This document shows positions 12,651 through 31,254 of a stretch of DNA of 64,000 nt, in pieces. The position numbers were made by a program, and so were the translations under genes. Source of the stretch: Strigamia acuminata (Eukaryota > Arthropoda > Chilopoda > Geophilomorpha > Linotaeniidae). Each line of letters opens with the position of its first letter. The first letter of the stretch is position 1. The DNA lies in contig OX442316.1 in the NCBI GenBank assembly GCA_949358305.1, positions 12,462,001-12,526,000 on the forward strand, in the 5' to 3' direction. The notes beneath the pieces were generated by a model. That model worked only from the letters and a program-made list of their open reading frames with translations. It was not told the DNA's origin and searched no databases.

Positions 12651-12891
12651 ACGTTTCATGGCCCCAGGTGATGGAAGATGCTCGAGCAGACATGCGCTGC
12701 GTATCCGCACGTGGTTGGAGGCCACTTACAGCCGCGCGTTGAGAGATCATTCAAGGTCTATCGGGGTGAGTGGTCGCCGTTTCATTCTGACACGGCGTTT
12801 TCGTTGCTATGGATATGGCGAGATTAGCACCCTGAGGCTCGCAGGTTGCATTCCAATCTCCTCTTCAACTTATCTTTGTCTCTAAAGCATC
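12651..12891 (+). promoter_or_regulatory. probable promoter / 5' UTR of the transmembrane protease gene
   Basis: This stretch is visibly richer in G+C and CpG than its surroundings. It leads directly into the ATG at 12892, which is preceded in frame by a TAA nine bases upstream and followed after three codons by a strong donor (AAG|gtaagc). An open frame at 12658-12885 has no family signature and lies in the presumed UTR, so I do not call it as a gene. The promoter role is an inference from composition and position. Confidence 0.4.
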
Positions 12892-21799
<8,908 letters not shown>

Positions 21800-22074
21800 A
21801 AATGTATGTACTAAATTTTACCAAACACACGAGTGTAAACCAAATCTTTTATTAGAAATATTTCTTCAACTACCATTTCATTACAGTATTGTATAAAGTT
21901 AACATTTTTTTTTTTAATTTAAAAAAAGTAACTTTAAAGGACAGTGTTTGTAGCTTTATAGTAATTTTTGTTTTTTCAAAACGACTTTTGTATTTATTTT
22001 GTACATAAAACATTTTTTTTTGGTATATATGATGAATAAATTCATACACGAACACACAAACAAAAGGAATGATG

Positions 22075-23216
22075 CTATTCCATGTATTTGCCAAATATTC
22101 TCTCACGTCTGAAAATAAAAATAAATAAATTAAACTTTACAAATTATTGTGTAGAAAAATTAATTCATACTCTTGAGTAAGTTCCCAGATGATATTACTA
22201 TTATCCAAGTAATTGTATCTAATTAAATCGTGCGGTTTTCGATTACACGCTCGCCATGGTGGATGGTGTCTTCCTAATTGCATAATGTGAGCCGAGCCTT
22301 TCGGTTCGGCGAAAGAATTGGCAGACGACGGCCTACTGTTATAGTTTAACACGAAGCCATCTTGGATGCTTTCTGATCTCGATCTTAGGGTTACAGATTT
22401 CGGTCTGAGTTTTATTTCGCCTTGTGATTGCGTTTGTTCCTTGTAATCAGGCGACATTTCTGTCATTGTCGCAGTTTCTGCGGTTGGAAAGGTATGTTTG
22501 ATAACCTGAGAAGAAGATTTAATATTATGTTTGTCAGTAGAAATTTATTTTTATTTAAATTTAGTCACTTAACAGGTTGTGATATGCGTTTCAGGCGCAA
22601 AAAGTTCTGTTTAAACAGCTGTTTCCAAGCATATGGTTGAATAGTTTGTGTGGAAGTAATTGGCAAACACCAGCCTAGTTTTAAGCATTTAGACATCCAG
22701 ATGTCATTTGATTCTGTTAAACATTTCCAATACCAACAAACCTGTAAATAAGTATTTTATTTTGAGTGTTTGTGTAATTAATTAATAATAACTAAATAAA
22801 AAATTAAATACTTGTGCACTTCGGCACAAACTTCGAGGATCTAGATGTGAAAATATGAGAATTGCGACTGAATGTGGAATTTGATGAGAGAAATCAGAAT
22901 TATTCTTGCTGCTGTTGTTGCTGCTGCAGGTCGGCTTTACAATAGTGGATACGTAATGTTTCTGAGCAGGTGTTACAACATTGCAGATGATATCCTTTAG
23001 AAACAGTCGGCGTTGATGATCGGACCAATTTGTAAACTGAAATTTATAAAAGAGAACGAAACAATTAGAAAATTATTAAATTAATTATTATTATTATTCA
23101 AGTTTTACCCATGATTTCATGATGTGACAACGCTCATCGTAAATCTAATCAAATAGCCAAATTAAAATATGTGATTGAAAAGTGAAAAAAAGCAAATTTC
23201 TTACATTATTTTGCAT
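22075..23216 (-). CDS. FBXO16: F-box only protein 16 orthologue
   Basis: Six minus-strand exons (23205-23216, 23109-23144, 22812-23036, 22574-22741, 22171-22505, 22075-22108) join in phase to 269 aa. The F-box (FSHLDPRSLCRSAQ, then VCWYWKCLTESNDIWMSKCL) would bind SKP1 and place the protein in an SCF ubiquitin ligase. Preceding it, WSDHQRRLFLKDI matches the FBXO16 N-terminal helix. Near the C-terminus, PPWRACNRKPHDLIRYNYLDN is the FBXO16 signature. The 5' end is uncertain: the frame stays open upstream of the first ATG, and its translation (AWSLTEVIEM) also looks like FBXO16, so an extra 5' exon probably exists beyond an acceptor near 23260. The gene converges with the protease gene (275 bases between stops) and diverges from staufen. 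Confidence 0.9.
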
Positions 23217-23991
23217 CTCAATAACTTCGGTCAGCGACCAAGCATGAAAAAACCTAACCGTAAATCGATGATTGCAGCTAGTTGTTTACATCCGTTGTCA
23301 TAACAACGCATCAGGCTCGGTATGACTAAAACCCAAAACGAAGAAAAGACAGGCTTGATCAATTTTTTAATCACCCGAATTCTTCAGATATACATTTAGT
23401 TTCACAAATCTCATTCTCTAAAAATTGTGTATATTATAAAAATTATTTTCCAATTAAAATTAAAATTTGCAGAAATTCACCAGAAAGGAATTTCTATTTT
23501 GGCAAAACGCAAGTCCCGGATGTGAAATTGTATTTCATCTCGGGTGCAGACCAACATGGATGCATGTTAGTCTGGTATTTTCTTTACTGTTTGCCATTAA
23601 ACAGTGTGCTACTCAGAATCACTGTATGAATCCTAAAAACAGCCCAATAATCTGTGTAACATTTTAAGACGCAACTAGGAAACCGAACATTGGATCAGGT
23701 AAATCCATTTCTAGACATTTTTCATCTTAAGCTTTAAAAAAGCGTAACCTGATGACCTACACAAAATTGGTAAGCCTAATTTAGAAAATGACATAAAATA
23801 TGCAATATTCATTAATTGAAACTAACCTAAATTCCAAAAATTTATTTAAATATTTAAATCATCTAAAAAAAAAAATAATTTATGTCAATTTTATATATAA
23901 ATTTATATTTTTTTTCATCATTATTTTCATCCTTTATTTTTTAGAATCGATTTTAACCCTTTTTTAAAACATTTATTTTTCCTTTTCCAGA
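23217..23991. other. FBXO16-staufen divergent intergenic region
   Basis: It should hold both promoters, a possible upstream FBXO16 exon and the staufen 5' UTR exon(s), none of which I can place. A cluster of four short hairpins at 23471-23625 is reported separately. No convincing ORF is present. Confidence 0.4.
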
Positions 23992-26900
23992 ATGGCCCAA
24001 ATACAAATGCAATTGCCTTCCTTTATTCCCTCGTCTATTCCTCATCCTCAACTGAAACCAACAGGTAGACTATTTTTTTTAAAACTGAATTTCCTAAATT
24101 CATAGAAATAGAAGAAAAAATAAAAGAAATTAAAAAAGAAATAAAATTAAATAGCAAATTAAGACGTTGTAAATTTTCCTTCTTGCTATTTATTAGATAA
24201 AATATGATGTGTACAATGCCAGTTCCTCAAGCAGTTTTAAAAATTAAATATTCTTCACCTAATATGTTACCTCCCACATATTGGAATCTTGGTGAGACAC
24301 ATTTTTCATTAAAATCAATTAAAATAAAAAAAAAATCGAAAAAAAAACATTAAAAATCAATAAAGAACAAAACATCGATTAGCATCGCTTAATTTTCACA
24401 TATTTTTCTTTTTTTGTTATCCAGGCAGTGGAATGATTGTGGGTATGGCTGTGAATCAATCACCTTCGACGCCAACTCTTAATCTTGGAGGTGCGCCTAC
24501 AATGGTGGAATCCATGTCTCTTCCAATGGGCCCAGGACACATTCCCACCAATCCAGGAGGTCAATCAATTGTCTTACCTGGACCTGCAGCTGCATTAGTT
24601 TCAGAAAATATTCCAAACACATCTAATAATGTTACTTGTAATTCCTTGACCAACGGTTCCGGAGAACTGCATAATTTAATAAATAACACAACATCATCCT
24701 CCTGTATTCAAAACGTGGCAAACACAAAAGAGAAAACCCCAATGTGTTTGATTAATGAGTTAGCCCGCTATAACAAGGTAAAACATGATCCGAAACTCAA
24801 TTAATTGTTTCCTAGTTGTTATTTAATATATTTAATGTTAGTGACGGTAAAAATTTAAATTTATTCAATTGAACCTCGTGCTAATGCAATAATAACAGAG
24901 GAAACCGATACTTTGTAGTTGAGTGACCCATTTTGTACGTGAAAACATTAACGAGGGAAACTCACGGAACGGAAATTATCGATTGTCCAAAGTTTTTACA
25001 TTAATATTTTATAGCACGACTAGTAAATAGAAGTTGTTGTCGAATTAACGTTGTGGCTTTAGAGAGAAAAGGAAATCGTAAATAAAGTATAATTTCACTT
25101 TGCAGATTCAGCACCAATACCGGTTAACGGATGAAAGTGGTCCTGCCCATAAAAAGACGTTTTCTGTTGCATTGCGATTAGGCGAAGAAGAATACACCGC
25201 AGCTGGACCTTCGATTAAAAAAGCACAACATGCTACTGCTGCTCTTGCGCTTGAAAAGACTAATTTCAAACACCCGCCCCCTAAAGCCCAAAGGCAGCAG
25301 TTACGAATGGGTAATTGCAATTTGAAATTGAAAAATAAAAATATATTTGCACATTTACACATTTTTTTGTTTTTGTTTTTAGGTCCAGGAATATTCAATT
25401 ACCATCTAATGGAAGGGCCGTATTACAACGGAAATATCACACCCACAGTTGAACTTAACGCGTTGGCAATGAAACGTGGCGAACCAGCAATTTATAAATT
25501 TTTAGAACCTTACCGTCCGCCTTATATGGCGCCAAATTTTAATTTTCGTGGGATGTACCATCAAAGGTTGAAGAAATTGAGTGGATTTGGATTGAGGGAT
25601 TTTGTTTGAAAGTTGATTTGTCGTTTTAGATATCATTATCACAGAACTCCACAAATGTTTTTTATCTCTCTGACGGTCGGGAATCGCGAATTTGTGGGCG
25701 AAGGGCGGACGGCGCAAGCAGCGAGGCATAACGCTGCGGCAAAAGCGTTGAAGATGCTGCGTGAGTTGCCGTTACCCGAGAGCGCCGTTCCACAGGTGGT
25801 GGAAGAAGAGATTGCGATTAATGGAAAAGATGAAAATGTCGATCCGAATGCCGAATTAAAGTCTCCTATCAGTTTAGTTCACGAAATTGCTCTTAAGCGG
25901 AATTTTTCTGTGGGATTTGAGGTTTTTAAAACTTGGTGTTAATTTGTTTTATTTTATTTATTTATTTTTATTTATTTGTTTTTGATAGGTGGTGCGGGAA
26001 AGTGGTCCGCCACATATGCGAACGTTCATTACGAAATGTATTGTTGGAGAAATGGTAACTGAAGGCGAAGGAAATGGGAAAAAAATTTCCAAAAAACGAG
26101 CCGCCGAGAAAATGTTAGAAGACTTAAAAACACTACCACTATTACCACCCACTATGCAAAGGGTGAAGAAGAAAACACCAACAGTGAAGAAAAAAAGTCG
26201 AAATTTGATCAAAGTCAGCGATACAACGGTATAGAAAATATAGAATATCTACATTTTGAAATTTGAAATTTTTAATTTAAATTTTTTTTTTTAAGGAACA
26301 AAAAAGTAACACTGATTTCGGACAAGGAATCAATCCCATTAGTCGTCTTATTCAAATCCAACAAGCGAAAAAGGAGAAAGATCCCGTGTATTCATTGATT
26401 GCCGAGCGTGGTTTGCCGCGTCGACGCGAGTTTGTAATGCAAGTGTCTGTAGCGCCCCATACGTGTACCGGAACCGGGCCTAATAAGAAATTAGCCAAAC
26501 GTGCCGCTGCCGAGGGTTTGCTGCAAATGCTCGGATACAGCCGTCCACCACCCCAGCCGACCAAACCGGCAATCAAGACACCGGGACAAGAAGTAAATAC
26601 CACAACGAGATTGCACTTTGAATGTTATTGAGCTGAATTGTTCTTTTTAGGGCGGTGATGCCGATAGAAGTCGCAAAGTGACATTTCTCGATCAAGAATG
26701 TGAAAAGCCGAACATTGAAACGCGCAGTGGGCGCCAGTTAGTTCCCGGGCTGATTTTAATGCCAGATTTAGTGCTGAACGATAGAAGTCGTACATCAGCT
26801 GGATTTAATCAAAGCAATGGTGGCTCGTCACATAATTCTGATGCGTGCAAAATAACCATGCAGAATACAGCCACCATTGCTAAAGAATTACTCACGAATG

Positions 26901-27533
26901 GTTAATTGAATTGAATTAAATAATTTGAGTAATATAAGGAAATTTATTTATTTCTTGTTGTTTTTTCTTTAGGTATTTCTCCAACTGCTGAAGCTCTTCT
27001 CAAATCTGGACATAAATCTTTGAGCGGCCAAGCCGTCAGACCAAAACAACAACTGTTATATCTTGCGGACGTTTTGGGATTCAATGTGCAGTTTACCGAT
27101 TTTCCAAAGGTTGAAAAGAAGTTTAAAAATTGAAAAAAGTGACTTAATAATAATAATTTTTAAATAATTGTTGTTTAGGGTAACAAAAGTGAATATTTAT
27201 CACTCGTGTCTCTCACCACAAATCCGCCTCATGTGAGTCACGGTGCTGGATCTACTCTCGACATGTCTCACGACCAGGCAGCGTTGACGGCACTTCAAGC
27301 GCTAGCTGAATTAGGAATCGATAATGTGGTCGAAACGAAAAGGGAGACTACCAATATTGGTGCTGGAGATGGGTAAAATAACGCCAAATTTGAAATTTAA
27401 TTTAATTTTAATTAAAAAATTGTTTTCAAGGCTTCACAGTGAGGGAAGTCAAAAGCTGGCTAACTCCAATGGACTCGACCTTGATGGTAACAAGGTGGCT
27501 GTGACCCCTGTTACTACCAACGCTGTCCCGTAA
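23992..27533 (+). CDS. stau: staufen double-stranded RNA-binding protein
   Basis: Exons 23992-24064 (first exon A) or 24204-24291 (first exon B), then 24425-24777, 25106-25310, 25383-25566, 25630-25921, 25989-26228, 26296-26592, 26651-26900, 26973-27109, 27179-27372, 27431-27533. Form A is 775 aa, form B 780 aa. Five dsRBDs are visible. dsRBD1 starts [20 protein letters not shown]. dsRBD2 is split by a proline/aromatic insert, as is typical of staufen. dsRBD3 ([28 protein letters not shown]) and dsRBD4 ([18 protein letters not shown]) carry the RNA-binding KKxAK-type helix. dsRBD5 starts [19 protein letters not shown]. The protein binds structured 3' UTRs for mRNA localisation and translation control. 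The first acceptor, directly before the ATG at 23992, shows that a 5' UTR exon lies upstream. Confidence 0.97.
24204..24291 (+). CDS. stau: alternative first coding exon of staufen
   Basis: It opens with ATG-ATG, reads [18 protein letters not shown] and onward, and ends at G|gtgaga in phase 1, exactly the phase that the exon at 24425 needs. Exon A (23992-24064) ends in the same phase. Joining A to B would give an immediate TGA, so A and B must be mutually exclusive. An acceptor-like TTATTAG lies just before it. Usage of this exon is an inference from phase and open frame. Confidence 0.6.
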
Positions 27534-28326
27534 AAAAAATTTTTCAATGATCGCATGTGAAGACAACAACACTATTGGCCATGGAACCGATTATAGAGGA
27601 GTATTATTATTATTTTTTTTAATTTTGTTTGTTTCTTTTATTTTGCTTTACAGAAAAAAAAACAAGCTTGTTTTGTAAAATATTGTAATTTCTTATATTG
27701 AGCTCCGTTGCATGTCCCCAAAGTCTATGGCAAATATTTTATGAGAATAATTTTATCTTAGTATTTATTTTTAAGTGTAAAGTTTAAATAAGCATACTAA
27801 ACGAACTGTACAGTGTATTGAGAAATTCTCGGTATTATTTATTGAATTTTTATGATTTTTCTTCTCTCTCTCCTTTTACACCGTCAGCAGAATTCATTGT
27901 TTTTACAACACGCTGATGCAACTTCTTAAAACTTAATATCGATTTAAATAATGTTATATGCGCAGTAGCTGCTACTGTAGACGATTTTTGGTTTTACAAC
28001 AAATTGAAATTAATTTTTGGTTTTGTCTGTTGTCTTCATGTCTAATCATTAGTGTCAAAAACAATAGTTTTTAGCTCGTTAACCCTTACGACAGGTGTGA
28101 AACATTACCTGTTTTTTTTGCCTGTCTTTGCATGTATCAAGAGCAACACTCGAGGAAGAGCTAGTGAACCTGACGGCTCTTGTTTGAGATGTGCTATTAA
28201 TTTATGTAATTCAAAACAAACAAACAAAAAAAATCAAATAAAAATGAAAAGATGCATTTTCGAATTTTTTTTATTTAATGCTTATCTGCGTACCACACTT
28301 TTACACTAATCAATTAATTTGCTGAT
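27534..28326. other. convergent 3' UTRs of staufen and ADRM1
   Basis: The sequence between the two opposing stop codons is AT-rich. From about 28265 onward it is shared with the ADRM1 duplicate at 41.87 kb. No coding exon is seen. Confidence 0.5.
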
Positions 28327-29813
28327 TTAATCCAGCGCCATTTCGTCGTCGGCGTCGTCATCCTTCTTGTCCGGTTTTCCGTCGTCCTTCTTGTCACTTT
28401 CATTCGGTTTTTTCCCGCCCTGAGCCGCCGACGACGACTGCATGGCTCTCACGAATGTTTCCATATCTAAAGAATAAAATGTCATTAAAAAAAATTGGGA
28501 GCGTAAAAAAGTAACGTTAATACCTCCTTGAGCAGCAGCTGTAATTGCAGCTTCGTCCAAACCGAATTGCTGCATCAGAGGACCCAATTGGCCGGACTGT
28601 AACGCCGCGCTGAACATGCTCATCGCCTGTTGAAACTGGGGACTTTGGAAGGTCTCCCTCAACGTTTCGGGCGAAGCACCGGCTTCGACTTGCGGAATCA
28701 ACGATTGCAAGCGTTGGATAAAGTCCGGGTTGTTCAAAACCGGCTGCAATGCATCTACGTTGACAGCTGTAGACAAATCTATTGCTTTATACGAAGGAAA
28801 TGAATTGAGTGAAACTAGATCGCCAGATAAATATTTGGCTTACGGGGTCGAGCTTGTGCTTGACTTTCTTCGGTCGGTGGGACACGAATTCCCGACAGAA
28901 TATTCTGCAAATCGCTTAGCTGGATGTTGGCCGGTGCCGACGGGGCAGTCGTAGTTGTAGGAGTAACGACGGGAGTGGTGGTTGCCGGCGTAGTTACGAC
29001 CGGAGTAGCCGTTTCTCGACGAGGACTGGCAGTCGAGGACACTCGCGATCTAATAAATGGAAAAAAACGAATGAATAAGCGAATAAATCGGGTAAATTGC
29101 AATTTGTTTCGTACTGTCCACTTCCAGTGCGGCCTCCGAGGATGTTCGCCAAGTTACCTAACCCACCAACGTTGCCAAACAACTGCGCCAGTTGCTGTTG
29201 GCTCATGTTGTTAATCAACGTTTGAATTTCGCTGTCTCCCAAGGTGGATAACTCGGACGGCAAACCACCACCGGGTGTGCTCCCACTACTTCGGTTAGCA
29301 CCCAAAGCGGGCGGATTATTCAAGTAATCGTTCACTTTTTTGCAGCATTCGTCGTCTTTCTCCGTTTTCGGCTCCTGGATTTAGTGAATATAAATAACGG
29401 CAATTTTTTTCTTAATTTTTACGCAAATTTACCTGCATCCAAAAAAAGAGTTTTCGGTTCGTGGATCTGAATTTGAGAATATAAACACGACCAGTTGTGC
29501 ATTGGGCAACTCGCTTGAATTCCACATCGTCGGGGAATATTATCAGGTCCTAAAACAAGTCTAAAATTAATATTTAATGCGAAAAATCGAGTTATTTGCT
29601 TACATCGACAACAGAACCCGAAGTTCGATCTTTCCAGCAGAAATGCATTAGGGAATCATCGGTCTGATGAACATACACTAGGCCCTTCCTTTTATCCGGG
29701 TGAACCATAGTACCTTTAAGTTCCATTTTACCCGCTCGAAACTCGATTAAATTCTTATTTTGACTCTGACTGCTCGCATTTCCGAACAGAGCTCTAGCTG
29801 AACCGATCGCCAT
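28327..29813 (-). CDS. ADRM1: proteasomal ubiquitin receptor ADRM1/Rpn13
   Basis: Six minus-strand exons (29604-29813, 29433-29549, 29115-29374, 28844-29049, 28524-28766, 28327-28466) encode 391 aa. The N-terminal Pru domain ([57 protein letters not shown]) binds ubiquitin and the 19S base subunit. A Gly/Ser- and Thr/Pro-rich linker follows. The C-terminal DEUBAD-like helices ([43 protein letters not shown]) recruit the deubiquitinase UCH37, ahead of an acidic Lys/Asp tail. All junctions are in phase, so this is the intact copy. A decayed intron-containing copy lies at 41.9-43.2 kb. The downstream neighbour converges (staufen). Confidence 0.96.
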
Positions 29814-30079
29814 TTTGATGAATGAGCAATTCTAAAGCCGAAGCCAGACAAACAAAATTGACAAACTGCAAATGATAAACCGAACTGCCTTATGAATTCC
29901 GAAACGTTGTATGGATAAAAGTGAAAGAAAGGAAAAGCCCATATATTCTCGTTTTACATTGAATTCATTTTGAAAATTAAAAGATGTTAATTTAATTCTA
30001 TTATGTGCTTTCTAGGTTTCACCACTAGATGGAAACCCGCGCAGCGTGAAGCGAGCCGTGAATCGTTATAGACAAAAAA

Positions 30080-30525
30080 AAGAAATTGAAAAAGTGTCAA
30101 AAACGTGCTGATTAGATGTAAAATGACCCAAAAAATTGATTTCCCTGGTTGGAATTTGCATATCTGGTACCGTTGCAGAGATACGAGTAGAAAACTGAAT
30201 TTTTTAATGACTTTTTCTTTTTAAAATTACTTTTTCAATTGCAATTTTCTTAAAATTTTTTAGTACAAAAGATTTGAGAATTAATTATTTTTAGACTAAA
30301 TAAATGTTGCTCTACAAGTTTACAATTGGAAATTTTTGTCTATCTCTAACAGTTTCCGAGATAATTTTAAAATGACCATGAAGGAACATCCCAAGGTCAA
30401 ATTTCGGGTCACCAAAAGATTGCCCCACCCAACTTTAATACTTTGCCATCATTGAATTAGATGCATTGTCAGCACTTTCAGAAATATTTAGTAGGGAACC
30501 AGACTTTTTGTTCACTCTGTATAGT
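30080..30525. mobile_element. candidate insertion within the ADRM1 upstream duplication
   Basis: Matching sequence on both sides (…GTTATAGACAAAAAAA and TGGTCAATATTTATTT…) is contiguous in copy 2 except for about 45 unrelated bases. This stretch therefore looks inserted in copy 1 or deleted from copy 2. It has no ORF and no clear terminal inverted repeats. Its right end (TTGTTCACTCTGTATAG) resembles ends of arthropod interspersed repeats, but I cannot assign a family. Confidence 0.35.
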
Positions 30526-30713
30526 GGTCAATATTTATTTATCAGACACAACAAAATTAATTCCTACAGGAAATTTTCAATTTGACATTTGTATTTGAGG
30601 ATTGGTGGTGCTGCTTAATTCTCATCTAGTGCACGGAGCAAACGGTATGAGCACGATGATAATAGGGCGCCCAATAGGGGCCCTCCCCAGTATACTTAAA
30701 ATGGAATATTTAC

Positions 30714-31191
30714 AATCCGTTGCTGAATTCGCCCATGATTAGTTTGGAATTTGTAAATGTTATAGTGGGAATATGAGCAAAAGGCAACTGCATGCTCATT
30801 AAAGCGTTTAATAAGTCGTTAAAATCTGTTAGTTGATTAATTCCTTTTGTCGTTGCGATTAAAATCGTCGGTAAAATGGCGATGGATCGAGTTAGTAGAA
30901 CTCTCATCCAACGTGACCATTGAAGATTCAAAAAACCCTGAAAAGAAATTAATTATTATAAAATTGTTACATAAGGAATGAAAATTGCTTTATTTTTTAT
31001 TACTTCCATCACGAATTGTCCCGCATAAGTGCCTAGAAATTTAAAAAATAATTATTTTTATTGTTTAATCCTTGACATAGTGATGTTGTTGTTTTGGTAC
31101 CGGTCATGGTTGAGCTCTGTCCTGCTGCTAGAATTCCAATAGCCCATATGTACAGTGCAGCATCTCCAAATTCACAGCCGAGATAAATTCC
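30714..31191 (-). pseudogene. NRAMP/DMT1-type metal transporter fragment, three internal exons
   Basis: Three in-phase minus-strand exons (31101-31191, 31004-31032, 30714-30937) encode about 114 residues of an NRAMP family proton-coupled divalent metal transporter. The segments are [21 protein letters not shown]-like, then SSTMTGTYAGQFVME, then GFLNLQWSRWMRVLLTRS through MQLPFAHIPTITFT. They correspond to the middle of the protein, around helices 7-9. Splice sites and frames are intact, but no earlier or later NRAMP exon is visible. Upstream lies the satellite array and downstream the edge of the ADRM1 duplication. I read it as an orphan fragment; an assembly rearrangement is possible. Family assignment is strong, its status less so. 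Confidence 0.75.
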
Positions 31192-31254
31192 CTAAATTTA
31201 TTAGATAAAATAAAAATAGTCTAGATCACATTTCATCATTTGTTTCCTTAAAAA

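Larger units (their letters stand above)
28265..30616. repeat. segmental duplication, copy 1 (ADRM1 locus)
   Basis: This block, with ADRM1 exons, introns and 5' flank, recurs at about 41870-43552 in the same orientation. Exons, introns and flanks all match, so the copying was at DNA level and not by retroposition. Copy 1 has about 440 bases (roughly 30080-30525) with no counterpart in copy 2. The left edge is near TATCTGCGTACC and the right edge near GGTGGTGCTGCTT. Boundaries were set by eye. Confidence 0.85.

Noticed and set aside
12658-12885. 75-codon plus-strand ORF before the protease start codon
   Set aside because: Arg/Ser-rich with no family motif, in a CpG-rich stretch that is better explained as promoter and 5' UTR.
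22137-22466. A separate 109-codon minus-strand gene
   Set aside because: It is the fifth exon of FBXO16. Its own in-frame ATG is internal, and its 3' end reads through the donor at 22170.
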